Shown here piece by piece: positions 18,345 through 26,905 of a DNA stretch of 64,000 nt. Origin of the DNA: Marinifaba aquimaris (GTDB lineage Bacteria > Pseudomonadota > Gammaproteobacteria > Enterobacterales > Alteromonadaceae); the NCBI RefSeq assembly GCF_013328345.1, contig NZ_JABULX010000024.1, positions 1-64,000 of the forward strand, in the 5' to 3' direction. A program made the position numbers and the translations under genes. Numbering within the stretch: the first letter of the stretch is position 1; every line of letters starts with the position of its first letter. The notes below the pieces were generated by a model that saw only the letters and a list, made by a program, of their open reading frames with translations, made no database searches and had not been told where the DNA came from.

Positions 18345-18438
18345 GATGTCTCCTTTTGATTAGCCGTTTTACCCGTAAGACGTTAAGCTCGAACAAAAGA
18401 CGACATTTTTTAGTATTTTATTAAGGTCTTAAAATAAG

Positions 18439-19005
18439 ATGGATATTGAGCAAATTTGGCAGGCTTACAAACAGTCTTTAAAAGCATTTCTGCACAGCCG
18501 TATCTCCCAACCAGAAGATGTGGATGATTTACTGCAAGATATTTTCATCAAAACCTTTACTAAACTTGAGCAATTAGAAAACCCAAGCAGCATCAAACCT
18601 TGGCTGTTCCAATTGGCCAATAACACCATTACTGACTACTACCGAAAAAAAGCCACTCATGGAACAAACTTTATAAGCCAACAAGAAGCTGAGCAGCTGA
18701 TACCATTTGAACTAACGAATGATGAGCAAACCAAGCAAAATTTAGTGAATTGTATACAGCCGTTTTTACAGCAATTACCCGCTAAGGAAGCACAATTAAT
18801 TAAAGCGATTGATATAGAGAGCCATTCACAAAAAGCGTATGCGGAAGCACATCAATTAAGTTACTCGACATTAAAATCACAAGTTCAAAAAAGCCGCCGC
18901 AACCTTAAAGCAGTGTTCGATAACTGCTGTCATTTTTACACCGATAAAGATGGTCGCGTTTTTGACTACCAACGAAAGCCAGACTTCAAATTAGGTAAGA
19001 AATAG
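18439..19005 (+). CDS. ECF sigma factor, SigZ-like
   Basis: A 188-residue protein with sigma-70 region 2 (FLHSRISQPEDVDDLLQDIFIKTFTKL, IKPWLFQLANNTITDYYRKK) and region 4 (LPAKEAQLIKAIDIESHSQKAYAEAHQLSYSTLKSQVQKSRRNLK). The C-terminal tail carries a Cys pair in NCCHFYTDKDGRVFDY, a feature I associate with the SigZ group. It directs RNA polymerase to a small regulon, probably under redox or metal stress. No anti-sigma gene is next to it; the divergent neighbour is arsH, a likely target. It ends at a good hairpin. Confidence 0.82.
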   Translation: MDIEQIWQAYKQSLKAFLHSRISQPEDVDDLLQDIFIKTFTKLEQLENPSSIKPWLFQLANNTITDYYRKKATHGTNFISQQEAEQLIPFELTNDEQTKQNLVNCIQPFLQQLPAKEAQLIKAIDIESHSQKAYAEAHQLSYSTLKSQVQKSRRNLKAVFDNCCHFYTDKDGRVFDYQRKPDFKLGKK

Positions 19006-19009
19006 ATAT

Positions 19010-19039
19010 AAAAAAAGCAGCGGTTAAGCTGCTTTTTTT
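19010..19039. terminator. Bidirectional terminator
   Basis: GCAGC/GCTGC stem with loop GGTTAA between an A-run and a T7 run. It lies between the convergent sigma-factor and S46 peptidase genes. Confidence 0.85.
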
Positions 19040-19054
19040 GATAGTGAAAAAGGC

Positions 19055-21232
19055 TTATTTAACAATCGTCATCTCTTCAACGATGTTTTGCGCACCATCA
19101 ACATTTTCCATGGTCCATAACATAAACGGCACACTCGTATGAATGGCACGGTTTAACTTAGTATCGTAATCCCAATCTCCAATGATAGATTCATAAACCC
19201 CATCAAAGACTAAACCGACAAACTCACCTTTACCGTTGAGTGTTGGCGATCCTGAATTACCACCCGTGATATCTAGCGTAGAAAGGTAGTTAACAGGAAC
19301 AGAGCCAACTTTAGCATTGTAATGCTCCCCAAAGTTTTGCTGTTTTATCGCAGTACGCGCAGCTTGGGGTAAATCAAACTCTGCATCACCTGGAATATAT
19401 TTAGCTAACATGCCTTCTAAGGTGGTAAAAGGTTTAGCGTATAAACCATCTTTAGGAGAGTAACCTTTGACATTACCGTATGTGATACGCAATGAACTAT
19501 TTGCATCCGCGTAGACAGGCTCTCCTTTGCTCTTTTTATAAGCGATCATCGCGGCCATAAAGGCAGGGCGTGCTTTAGCTAAGTGACCATATAACTCATC
19601 GTCTTTTTTCTCTTTAGCCATATCATTGGCATATTGAGAAACGGCAAATTGAATATAAGGGTCGTCACTGTTTTTAAAGTCAGCAACTGATTTATCCATC
19701 CAAGCTAAACGCACCGCTTCTTGGTCTAACTCTGTATTAGCATGCATTTTATCGAGCTGGCGAACTAACTTATCAATGCTAAAACCTTGGTCTAAACCAA
19801 AGTATTGATCAAAAGCGGTATTGCGCTGCTCAGCTGGAAACTGAGCGTATTGAGAAATAAAATGGGCTAAAACGGCTTTATCCACATTCGCATCATAACG
19901 TCGATTGACTCGCTTCATACCTTGACGGAAACGGTTAACATCACGTTCTTGATAACCTTGTTTACGATCAGCGTCTGGCTTAGTTTTCTCGTTCGCTAAT
20001 CGATATAAGCGCTTGGCAACGCTTATCATATTAGTACGGCCAATATAGGCCATCATTAGATCAAGCTCTTGTTGCGCTTGGCCTTGTGCAACTAACTCAT
20101 CAAGCGTAGTTAACGCCTGAGCATATTGTGCTTTTCGCGCTTTATCGCTATTGATCCACGCTTGTAAATCGGCGAGTTCTTGTTGTTTGCGATTTAACAT
20201 ATCACCGCTGTGGAAGCTTTTGATCATAGAGCCATAGTTTTTAGCGTAATTAGCAAGCCCTGCTAATGTGCTTTCATACTTTATACGCGCTTCACTCCCC
20301 TCAGCTGCTGTAGCTTTGATTACATCCATATACTCTTCACGGTAACGTTTAGCCGTTGGATAGACCCAATTAAATTGGTTTTCTACCTCATCTGCAGTGC
20401 GGTAACGATTGGTACGCCCCGGATAACCAAGTACCATGACATAATCATCTTCATCGACCCCATTTGCATTAACGGTTAGAAATGCTTTCGGTTCAAATGG
20501 TACATTGTCTTTCGCATAATCTGCAGGTTTACCATCTTTACCGACATAAGCGCGGTAAAAGGCCCAGTCCCCAGTATGGCGTGGCCACATCCAGTTATCG
20601 GTATCACCACCAAATTTACCTATGCTCGAAGGTGGCGCATAAACAAGGCGCACATCGCGAATAGCCAGCTGCTTAATTAAAAAATACTCCAAACCACCGT
20701 GAAAACTATAAACCTCACAGCGATAATCTTGTGATGTCTCACACTCTGCAACAAGCGCTTTTTCATTTGCCTCTACCGCTTTGTAAAAAGCTTCACCTGT
20801 TACCGATGCAGGGATCACACCTGTTACTTTATCTGTCACCTTAGTTAATGATTCTGTGACATAAATACGTGAACCAGGCGCCACTTGTAATTCATCGCTC
20901 TTAGTTTTGGCGACGAAGCCTTGTTTAAGTAGGTTTTTATCTTCAGAAGAGTTGTATTGAATAGAGCCATAAGCACAGTGGTGATTAGTGATTGCTAAAC
21001 CTTGTGCCGATAAAAATGAAGCCGTACAACCACCTAAACTGATGATTGCGTTCATCGGAAACTGCTCTAAGTTTTCCATTTGTTTAGGGTCAAGCTTTAA
21101 ACCAGCTTGCTTGAGCTTATCGCTAATTTCTTGTAATTGATGTGGTTGCCACATGCCCTCATCTGCTTTTGCCGCACCAACCATTAAAAGTGGAGCCAGT
21201 GCTAAAGCCTTAACAAGCTTTTTCGTTAACAT
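19055..21232 (-). CDS. S46-family dipeptidyl peptidase, DPP7-type
   Basis: A 725-residue protein with a signal peptide (ends AAKA-DEGMW). The S46 hallmarks are clear: EGMWQPHQL at the mature N-terminus, the catalytic His in TNHHCAYGSIQ (H85), SIGKFGGDTDNWMWPRHTGDW with the Asp region, and the catalytic Ser S660 in GGNSGSP. Eighteen residues after that Ser lies Gly678 (VFDG), the position where DPP11 has Arg and DPP7 has Gly. This predicts DPP7-like preference for hydrophobic P1 residues; it is an inference from one position. The enzyme removes dipeptides from peptides in the periplasm, in keeping with a peptide-consuming marine lifestyle. Single-gene unit. Confidence 0.93.
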   Translation of the reverse strand: MLTKKLVKALALAPLLMVGAAKADEGMWQPHQLQEISDKLKQAGLKLDPKQMENLEQFPMNAIISLGGCTASFLSAQGLAITNHHCAYGSIQYNSSEDKNLLKQGFVAKTKSDELQVAPGSRIYVTESLTKVTDKVTGVIPASVTGEAFYKAVEANEKALVAECETSQDYRCEVYSFHGGLEYFLIKQLAIRDVRLVYAPPSSIGKFGGDTDNWMWPRHTGDWAFYRAYVGKDGKPADYAKDNVPFEPKAFLTVNANGVDEDDYVMVLGYPGRTNRYRTADEVENQFNWVYPTAKRYREEYMDVIKATAAEGSEARIKYESTLAGLANYAKNYGSMIKSFHSGDMLNRKQQELADLQAWINSDKARKAQYAQALTTLDELVAQGQAQQELDLMMAYIGRTNMISVAKRLYRLANEKTKPDADRKQGYQERDVNRFRQGMKRVNRRYDANVDKAVLAHFISQYAQFPAEQRNTAFDQYFGLDQGFSIDKLVRQLDKMHANTELDQEAVRLAWMDKSVADFKNSDDPYIQFAVSQYANDMAKEKKDDELYGHLAKARPAFMAAMIAYKKSKGEPVYADANSSLRITYGNVKGYSPKDGLYAKPFTTLEGMLAKYIPGDAEFDLPQAARTAIKQQNFGEHYNAKVGSVPVNYLSTLDITGGNSGSPTLNGKGEFVGLVFDGVYESIIGDWDYDTKLNRAIHTSVPFMLWTMENVDGAQNIVEEMTIVK

Positions 21233-21485
21233 CGCCTTTCCTATTATTCTGTTGCATAAGTGTCATCCGCTCATCGTAATGGTAAAAAGCCAGAAACGTT
21301 AGCTAAATACCCAAAGAGCGGCTTTATAGCTGTAAAGTTTAGCTTGCAGTTGCCAGATCACCCGATGTTTAAGCAAGATGTCAGCCCTTATTGCCATCAG
21401 TCGATATACGAAGGCTTGTTCAATGCTTTCTCTTACCCTTCACGCCTGCTAACCTATGTCAATCATGACTAAACTAACCTGTTAA

Positions 21486-21965
21486 ATGAAACCTGAATTT
21501 ACCTATACGACCCGCTACAAACTCGATAAAAGTCACTTTAGTGAAACTTATGATGAGTCTGTACCTGCCAACCATTCATTTAGCAAATATAAAAAATCAC
21601 TGATACTCGCTGTCATTGGTATTGCCCTGCTCTATTTGACCGACCACTCACCTTACTTTGCTTGGTTTATGATAGGTTTAGCTGCAGTAGATGCCTTAAG
21701 TGTGCGTTTTGATAAAGCTTGGTGGCTTACCAGACAAATGATCAGTAAAGCTGCCAATAACGAGCTGACGTTGACCATAAATGAAGATGGAGTGCACAGC
21801 CAATCGATTTACGTAAACAGCAAAATTAGCTGGGAAGATATTGTCAAGGTCGAACAAACCAAACAAGGCTGGTTATTACACCTAACAAAGGGAAAGACCT
21901 ATTTATCGAATCGATGCTTGTCAGATGAGGTAATTGAGTTTTTAACTGCTAAAGCTAACAATTGA
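21486..21965 (+). CDS. YcxB-like membrane protein
   Basis: A 159-residue protein with a short cytoplasmic N-terminus (EFTYTTRYKLDKSHF), two adjacent transmembrane helices at about 37-72, and a C-terminal PH-like part with the pattern LTLTINEDGVHSQSIYVNSKISWEDIVKVEQTKQGWLLHL, as in YcxB-like proteins. The function of the family is unknown to me. Its 3' end overlaps the 3' end of the convergent TerB-like gene by 11 bases. Confidence 0.7.
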   Translation: MKPEFTYTTRYKLDKSHFSETYDESVPANHSFSKYKKSLILAVIGIALLYLTDHSPYFAWFMIGLAAVDALSVRFDKAWWLTRQMISKAANNELTLTINEDGVHSQSIYVNSKISWEDIVKVEQTKQGWLLHLTKGKTYLSNRCLSDEVIEFLTAKANN

Positions 21966-22353
21966 CGAGAGTTTGATCAGGGTTTTCAATAATACTCTGC
22001 TCTATCGCTAAAAAGGTATCTAGCTCGAGTTGCAGCATGCCACTTAATACGATTGCCGCTTGACGTTCAGATTTGTGATACTCACCGTCACACATAGCTA
22101 ATCGAATAATTTGCTCAATTGCAAAAACTTTAGCAGCATCAGATTGAATCGCCTGACACAAGCCATCTAGTTTTTGCTTTTTAAAGCGCTGCTCACATAA
22201 ATTCAGGCGGTGCTTTTTAGCAAAAAAGGCCAGGTAGTTGAGCTCTTGTTCATCGACTTTTTCATCTGCTTGCACAATGGCATTGAGTAAATATATTACC
22301 GCAATTTTCTCACTAACGCTGACATCAGCATTATCTATTTTCACATCACTCAT
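21955..22353 (-). CDS. TerB-like (tellurite-resistance/DjlA N-terminal-like) protein
   Basis: I favour ATG 22353 (GAG ribosome site six bases before) over the GTG at 22383, giving 132 residues. The all-helical pattern AVIYLLNAIVQADEKVDEQELNYLAFFAKKHRL and IIRLAMCDGEYHKSERQAAIVLSGML is that of the TerB fold, with paired acidic positions (ADEKVDEQE, CDGEYHKSE) that may bind metal. It is cytoplasmic, with no ter operon nearby, so a tellurite role is not implied. Convergent overlap with the YcxB-like gene. Confidence 0.7.
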   Translation of the reverse strand: MSDVKIDNADVSVSEKIAVIYLLNAIVQADEKVDEQELNYLAFFAKKHRLNLCEQRFKKQKLDGLCQAIQSDAAKVFAIEQIIRLAMCDGEYHKSERQAAIVLSGMLQLELDTFLAIEQSIIENPDQTLVNC

Positions 22354-22535
22354 CGTTAACTCTGGCTTTAAAAATACAGTCACCTATCTTAGTTATTACG
22401 AATAATACATCCTAATATGATCAGCTTTGATGGGTTTAAGTTCAACGCTATTTAAAAGAGGATGGTTTGGAAAGGTAGAACCGACATCTGTCATATCATA
22501 CAAATGTCGGTATTAAGTAGGGATTGGGTAAGCGT

Positions 22536-24728
22536 TTATTGAGCCAGCTTAGCTCTTGCCGCATGTAATTTTTTATAGCTTTCAATTAAGCGTAAGTGTT
22601 TGTCTATGCCTTCTAAGTTCATACTGGTTTTGGTTAAACCGTGGAAAGTGACATCGCCGGTAATTGAGCCAACCACAGCGTTCATTACATCTTCGCCAAA
22701 CATACGTGTTAAATTGTATTGGTAATCTTCAAATTCCAACTCTTCGTCTAAGGCTATTTCTAATACAGTACTCATGGCTTGGTAGAACATACCGCGACCA
22801 GGGAAAGTATTATCATTGTATTGTAAAAACTCACCGGCTTTCTCTTGTGCTTGCTCAAGCGCACCTATCGCTAAGTAAATCAATAGCTTAAGCTCTAAAA
22901 TAGTTAGCTGTCCCCAAACGGTATTTTCATCAAATTCGATACCGATTAAAGTAGTGATATCAATGTAGTTATCGAGCTCACTTGCTTCTAAACGCTCGAC
23001 TAAATCAATCAGTTCATCTTCATCAAGCGAGTGGATATTTAAAATATCTTCGCGATAATCCAGTGCTTTGTTGGTGTTATCCCAAATCAGATCTTCAACA
23101 CCATATACTTCAGAATAATCGGGCACTAAGATACGGCAAGCTGCGCCAATATCAGTAAAGTCGGCCACGTAAGCTTCTTTACCCAGCTGTTCTAAAATGC
23201 CAAATAACGCATCGCATTCTTCTTCGTTTGTGCCTGAGAAATCCCACTCGACAAATTCATATTCCGCTTTTGAGCTAAAGAAGCGCCATGAAATAAGTCC
23301 AGTTGAATCAATAAAGTGCTCAACAAAATTTTCAGGCTCAGCGACAGCCAATGAATTAAAGGTTGGCTTTTGCACATCGTTTAAACCTTCAAAGCTTCGG
23401 CCTTGTAAAAGTTCAGTTAAGCTGCGCTCTAATGCCACTTCAAAGCTTGGGTGCGCGCCAAATGAGGCAAATACACCACCCGTTTTTGGGTTCATCAAGG
23501 TCACACACATGACCGGAAACTGACCGCCCAATGAACAATCTTTTACAACAATTGGGAAGCCTTGTGCTTCTAGTGCTTCAATACCGGCAACAATGCTTGG
23601 ATATTTGTTGATAACCTCTTGTGGTACATCAGGCATGACTAATTCATTTTCGATGATTTCACGCTTAACAGCACGCTCAAAAATCTCAGACAAACACTGC
23701 ACTTTTGCTTCCGCTAAGTTATTACCTGCGCTCATGCCGTTTGATAAAAACAAGTTTTCAATTAGGTTCGATGGAATATAAACCGTCTCGCCATCTGAGT
23801 GGCGTTTGTATGGGATAGCAACAATACCACGCTCAAAATTACCCGAGTTAGTATCAATTAAGTGAGAACCACAAAGCTCGTCATCTGGGTTGTAAATATC
23901 CAGCATATATTCATCAAGTAAACCTTGTGGTAACGAGTCATCGTCAGTTAATGGAAACCACTTTTCATTCGGGTAATGAACAAACTCTGCATTAGCGATT
24001 TCAGGACCAAAGAATTGATCGTTATAGAAAAAGTTACAGCTTAAACGCTCGATAAATTCACCTAATGCCGAGCAAAGTGCGCTCTCTTTGGTTGAGCCTT
24101 TACCATTGGTAAAACAAAGCTCGCTCGCGGCATCGCGAATGTGTAACGACCACACATTTGGCACTATGTTGCGCCATGATGAAACATCAATTTTCATCCC
24201 TAATTCCGCCAACTTAGCGGTCATATTGGCAATCGTTTGCTCCAGCGGTAAGTCTTTCCCTAGGATAAACGTCTGTTCATCGGTATCTGGCGTAATTGTC
24301 AGCAAAGCATCTTTATCGTCATCTAAGCTCTCTACCGAATTAACTGAAAACTCTAAGTCATTTTCAATAACGCGTTTTACCGTGCAGCGCTCAACTGATT
24401 TTAAAATCGCTTTTCTGTCTTTGTCTGAAATGCTCTCTGGTAACTCAACGTTAATGACAAACTTTTGTTTGTACCTATCTTCCGGATCAACAATATTGTT
24501 CTGCGAGACGCGAATATTATCAGTAGGAATATCGCGGGTATTGCAGTAAACCTTCACAAAGTATGCCGCACACATAGCAGAAGATGCCAAAAAGTAATCA
24601 AATGGCCCAGGAGCCGTGCCATCACCTTTGTAGCGAATGGGTTGATCAGCAATAACACTGTAATCATCAAATTTGGCTTCGATACGTAAGTTATCAAGAT
24701 AATTAACTTTGATTTCCATAAAGGGCAT
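22536..24728 (-). CDS. OsmC-YcaO fusion protein
   Basis: A 730-residue protein that joins an OsmC-like domain to a YcaO domain. Residues 1-135 show the OsmC peroxidase pattern with two cysteines, C53 in SSAMCAAYFV and C115 in VERCTVKRVIEND. Residues 175-520 show the YcaO ATP-binding motifs KGSTKESALCSALGEFIERLS and AEAKVQCLSEIFERAVKREI, and GAHPSFEVALERSLTELLQGR. The C-terminal 200 residues are helical and resemble the tail of E. coli YcaO. YcaO enzymes activate amide backbones with ATP; E. coli YcaO is tied to RimO-dependent methylthiolation of ribosomal protein S12. No azole or thioamide cluster lies near, so this is likely the housekeeping type. An alternative start is ATG 24719. Single-gene unit. 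Confidence 0.9.
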   Translation of the reverse strand: MPFMEIKVNYLDNLRIEAKFDDYSVIADQPIRYKGDGTAPGPFDYFLASSAMCAAYFVKVYCNTRDIPTDNIRVSQNNIVDPEDRYKQKFVINVELPESISDKDRKAILKSVERCTVKRVIENDLEFSVNSVESLDDDKDALLTITPDTDEQTFILGKDLPLEQTIANMTAKLAELGMKIDVSSWRNIVPNVWSLHIRDAASELCFTNGKGSTKESALCSALGEFIERLSCNFFYNDQFFGPEIANAEFVHYPNEKWFPLTDDDSLPQGLLDEYMLDIYNPDDELCGSHLIDTNSGNFERGIVAIPYKRHSDGETVYIPSNLIENLFLSNGMSAGNNLAEAKVQCLSEIFERAVKREIIENELVMPDVPQEVINKYPSIVAGIEALEAQGFPIVVKDCSLGGQFPVMCVTLMNPKTGGVFASFGAHPSFEVALERSLTELLQGRSFEGLNDVQKPTFNSLAVAEPENFVEHFIDSTGLISWRFFSSKAEYEFVEWDFSGTNEEECDALFGILEQLGKEAYVADFTDIGAACRILVPDYSEVYGVEDLIWDNTNKALDYREDILNIHSLDEDELIDLVERLEASELDNYIDITTLIGIEFDENTVWGQLTILELKLLIYLAIGALEQAQEKAGEFLQYNDNTFPGRGMFYQAMSTVLEIALDEELEFEDYQYNLTRMFGEDVMNAVVGSITGDVTFHGLTKTSMNLEGIDKHLRLIESYKKLHAARAKLAQ

Positions 24729-24958
24729 CCACTTTGAAAAGGCCTATTAGATCAACAGGCAAAAAGGCTTAAATTGAATGGCGCTAATTATCGGCTTTTT
24801 TTAACCCAGTGTCTTGGTTTAAATAGTATTAAAGCCATAATCACAATAAATTAACCCTCAACGTTGAACTAATTACAGGTTTGATACTCTCAAAGCTCGA
24901 TAGTTTTAACCACAGGGTTTATAAAACCGTTACCTTTTTGATAAAAAGTAGGTCAGCA

Positions 24959-25507
24959 ATGCAAATATACCAATGCCCTTTTTATAACATCAAAGAACAA
25001 CTTTCCAACATTTGTCAGGTATTTAACGCCAGCTTTAGCGCATCAGAAGGCGAGAATGAAGGCCAGGTTATTGCCCAATTCACTGAGCAAATGTTAACAA
25101 CGACAGATGAAGACCAACTTTATTGTTTTGTAGCACAGCAAGATCAACAACTTGTGGGCGGGGTGTTATTTAGCGAGCTGAAATTTAACGATTCGATAAA
25201 AGCTTTTATTTTATCGCCAATGGCGATACACCCAGACTTTCAACGCCAAGGGATAGGTCAAAAGCTCATCGCATTTGCTTTAGAGCAGTTAAAAGCAGAT
25301 GGTGTTGAGTTAGTCATTACTTACGGCGATCCTAATTACTATACTAAGGTCGGATTTAAGCCGGTAACAGAAGCGCAAATAAAAGCGCCTTTACCACTTA
25401 GCTTTCCTCACGGCTGGATAGCACAATCTTTAATTGGTAATACCCTGCCAAGTATCAAAGAAAAACCAGTATGTGTGGCCGCGCTCAATCAAGCGCAGCT
25501 CTGGTAA
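24959..25507 (+). CDS. GNAT-family N-acetyltransferase (YhbS-like)
   Basis: The open frame starts at 24881, but ATG 24959 gives a 182-residue protein that begins with the normal GNAT strand. The acetyl-CoA-binding motif A is FILSPMAIHPDFQRQGIGQKLIAFAL, with Q/RxxGxG/A as QRQGIG, followed by VELVITYGDPNYYTKVGFKPV. The layout matches YhbS-like acetyltransferases. Substrate unknown. It diverges from the OsmC-YcaO gene. Confidence 0.85.
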   Translation: MQIYQCPFYNIKEQLSNICQVFNASFSASEGENEGQVIAQFTEQMLTTTDEDQLYCFVAQQDQQLVGGVLFSELKFNDSIKAFILSPMAIHPDFQRQGIGQKLIAFALEQLKADGVELVITYGDPNYYTKVGFKPVTEAQIKAPLPLSFPHGWIAQSLIGNTLPSIKEKPVCVAALNQAQLW

Positions 25508-25551
25508 AAAACTGATAGCATGCCTAGCCAAGTAAGTAAGCACTTGCATGG

Positions 25552-26346
25552 CTAGCGTTCACTTTCCGCTCTAATCAATGGTTTACCTGCCCTGGTAATA
25601 CTTTGTTTAACCACAAGCCAAAGACACAAAGTAATAGAGATACTCATCATTACCCAAATGGCGATCATAATCAGCACCTGATATTTGATTGCTATCATAG
25701 GGCTTGTACCTCCGAGTATTTGCCCTGTCATCATCCCAGGTAAGGAAACTAAACCCGTTGTCGCCATCGTTGCCAAAATAGGCGCGAGTGCTTTTCTTAG
25801 CGCATTTTGCACAAAGCCAAAACAGGCCTGTTTTGGTGAGGCACCTAATGCGAGAGCCGCTTCATATTCAGGCCACTTATCTTCAAATGATAAGAAAAAA
25901 TGCTGCAGGCTGACGATATTAGCACTTAGGCTATTGCCTAATAACATGCCTGCAAGAGGAATAAGGTATTGTGCGTGATAAAAAGGTGTCGGTTGGATCA
26001 CCGCCAAAGTAAGCAGCATCAAAAGGGGAAATAACCCTACCACTAAGCCTAAACTAACTGGGATAAATAGATGTTTTTTCGGTAACTTGGCTTTACTGAT
26101 AATGGCACTGGCGCCTATGCCAATCATCAAAATTAACCACACCAGATTGACCCAAAGGTTGTTAAGTTCAAACAAAAACGCTAAGTACAATCCAATCAAC
26201 CCCAACTGAATCACCATTCTGCTAATAGCCAATATCGCATCTTTGCCAATGCTAAGTTGATATCGGTAATTAATTGCAAAAGGGATAAATAAAGTCAGGC
26301 TAAATAAACCAAGTTGCCACCAACTTATATCAATAAATTGCTGCAT
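25552..26346 (-). CDS. FetB-like ABC transporter permease (UPF0014)
   Basis: A 264-residue protein with seven or so hydrophobic helices. The motifs RYQLSIGKDAILAISRMVIQLGLIGLYL, YLIPLAGMLLGNSLSANIVSL, EYEAALALGASPKQA and TGLVSLPGMMTGQILGGTSPMIAIKYQ are those of FetB (YbbM), the permease of the E. coli FetAB iron exporter. The ATPase partner FetA, normally next to it, is absent: the flanking genes are a GNAT and RimB. It may use an ATPase encoded elsewhere. It is transcribed from its own region downstream of the rim operon hairpin. Confidence 0.88.
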   Translation of the reverse strand: MQQFIDISWWQLGLFSLTLFIPFAINYRYQLSIGKDAILAISRMVIQLGLIGLYLAFLFELNNLWVNLVWLILMIGIGASAIISKAKLPKKHLFIPVSLGLVVGLFPLLMLLTLAVIQPTPFYHAQYLIPLAGMLLGNSLSANIVSLQHFFLSFEDKWPEYEAALALGASPKQACFGFVQNALRKALAPILATMATTGLVSLPGMMTGQILGGTSPMIAIKYQVLIMIAIWVMMSISITLCLWLVVKQSITRAGKPLIRAESER

Positions 26347-26446
26347 TTATTGTTCTAATTTACGGTTAATTTTAGCTTACTCATTAAGCGTTAGAGATAA
26401 ACGATGCTCAAACTTAACAAATTTATCAATAAAGAAACCAAAAAAG

Positions 26447-26474
26447 AAAGCCAAGCTAACACAGTTTGGCTTTT
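26447..26474 (-). terminator. Terminator of the rimK operon
   Basis: AAAGCCAA/TTGGCTTT stem with a ten-base loop directly after the rimB stop on the minus strand, followed in that direction by a T-rich tract. Confidence 0.75.
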
Positions 26475-26476
26475 AA

Positions 26477-26905
26477 TTAATCGTTTCCCATAAACGTCTG
26501 AGATACATCCACTAAGAACTCACCTTTTAATGCTTGGCGCCCCAACAACATTAAGTAGGTCATATCTGAGCGGTCTGTTAACGTAATTTCAATTTCCCAT
26601 GTTTTATCACCCAACTTGGCTGGGGTTTTTATCACATACCTTTGTTCGCTTTGGCCATTAGACGATTTTATCTTTCTCACATCGTGTAACACCGCCTGGC
26701 ACCGCACCACATGTTCAACATTGTGAATTTCGGGGTGGATATCAAATGCCACAGCGGGCTTGTTATCTATTGTGATCCTTTGCAAATTATCGACATGTAA
26801 TGACGAGGTTTGCGCTCCGGTATCAACCCTAACATCCAGCTGACTAATGGCTAATTCAGGTAAATCAATATTTTCTAGGTGACCAATTATTGGCAGCTGT
26901 TTCAT
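26477..26905 (-). CDS. rimB: RimB-like retropepsin-fold protease (DUF785)
   Basis: A 142-residue protein with the aspartic-protease motif DTGAQTSSLH (Asp28) and the second-half segment YLMLLGRQALKGEFLVDVSQ, the hallmark of the RimK-associated DUF785 family. In Pseudomonas, RimB removes the glutamate tail that RimK adds to ribosomal protein S6. Here it is the last gene of a unit with rimK, and its ATG overlaps the stop of the preceding gene by four bases (ATGA). The role with RimK is well supported by context. Confidence 0.85.
   Translation of the reverse strand: MKQLPIIGHLENIDLPELAISQLDVRVDTGAQTSSLHVDNLQRITIDNKPAVAFDIHPEIHNVEHVVRCQAVLHDVRKIKSSNGQSEQRYVIKTPAKLGDKTWEIEITLTDRSDMTYLMLLGRQALKGEFLVDVSQTFMGND

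Noticed and set aside
21260-21472. A 70-codon plus-strand frame before the YcxB-like gene
   Set aside because: No ribosome site, no domain, and codon content unlike its neighbours; it is probably non-coding.
24088-24549. A 153-codon plus-strand open frame inside the OsmC-YcaO gene
   Set aside because: It lies wholly opposite a well-supported long gene, has no ribosome site and no recognisable motif.
25524-25555. Hairpin CTAGCCA/TGGCTAG between the GNAT and FetB-like genes
   Set aside because: It lacks a T-run on either strand and overlaps the fetB stop; the evidence for termination is too weak to list as a feature.
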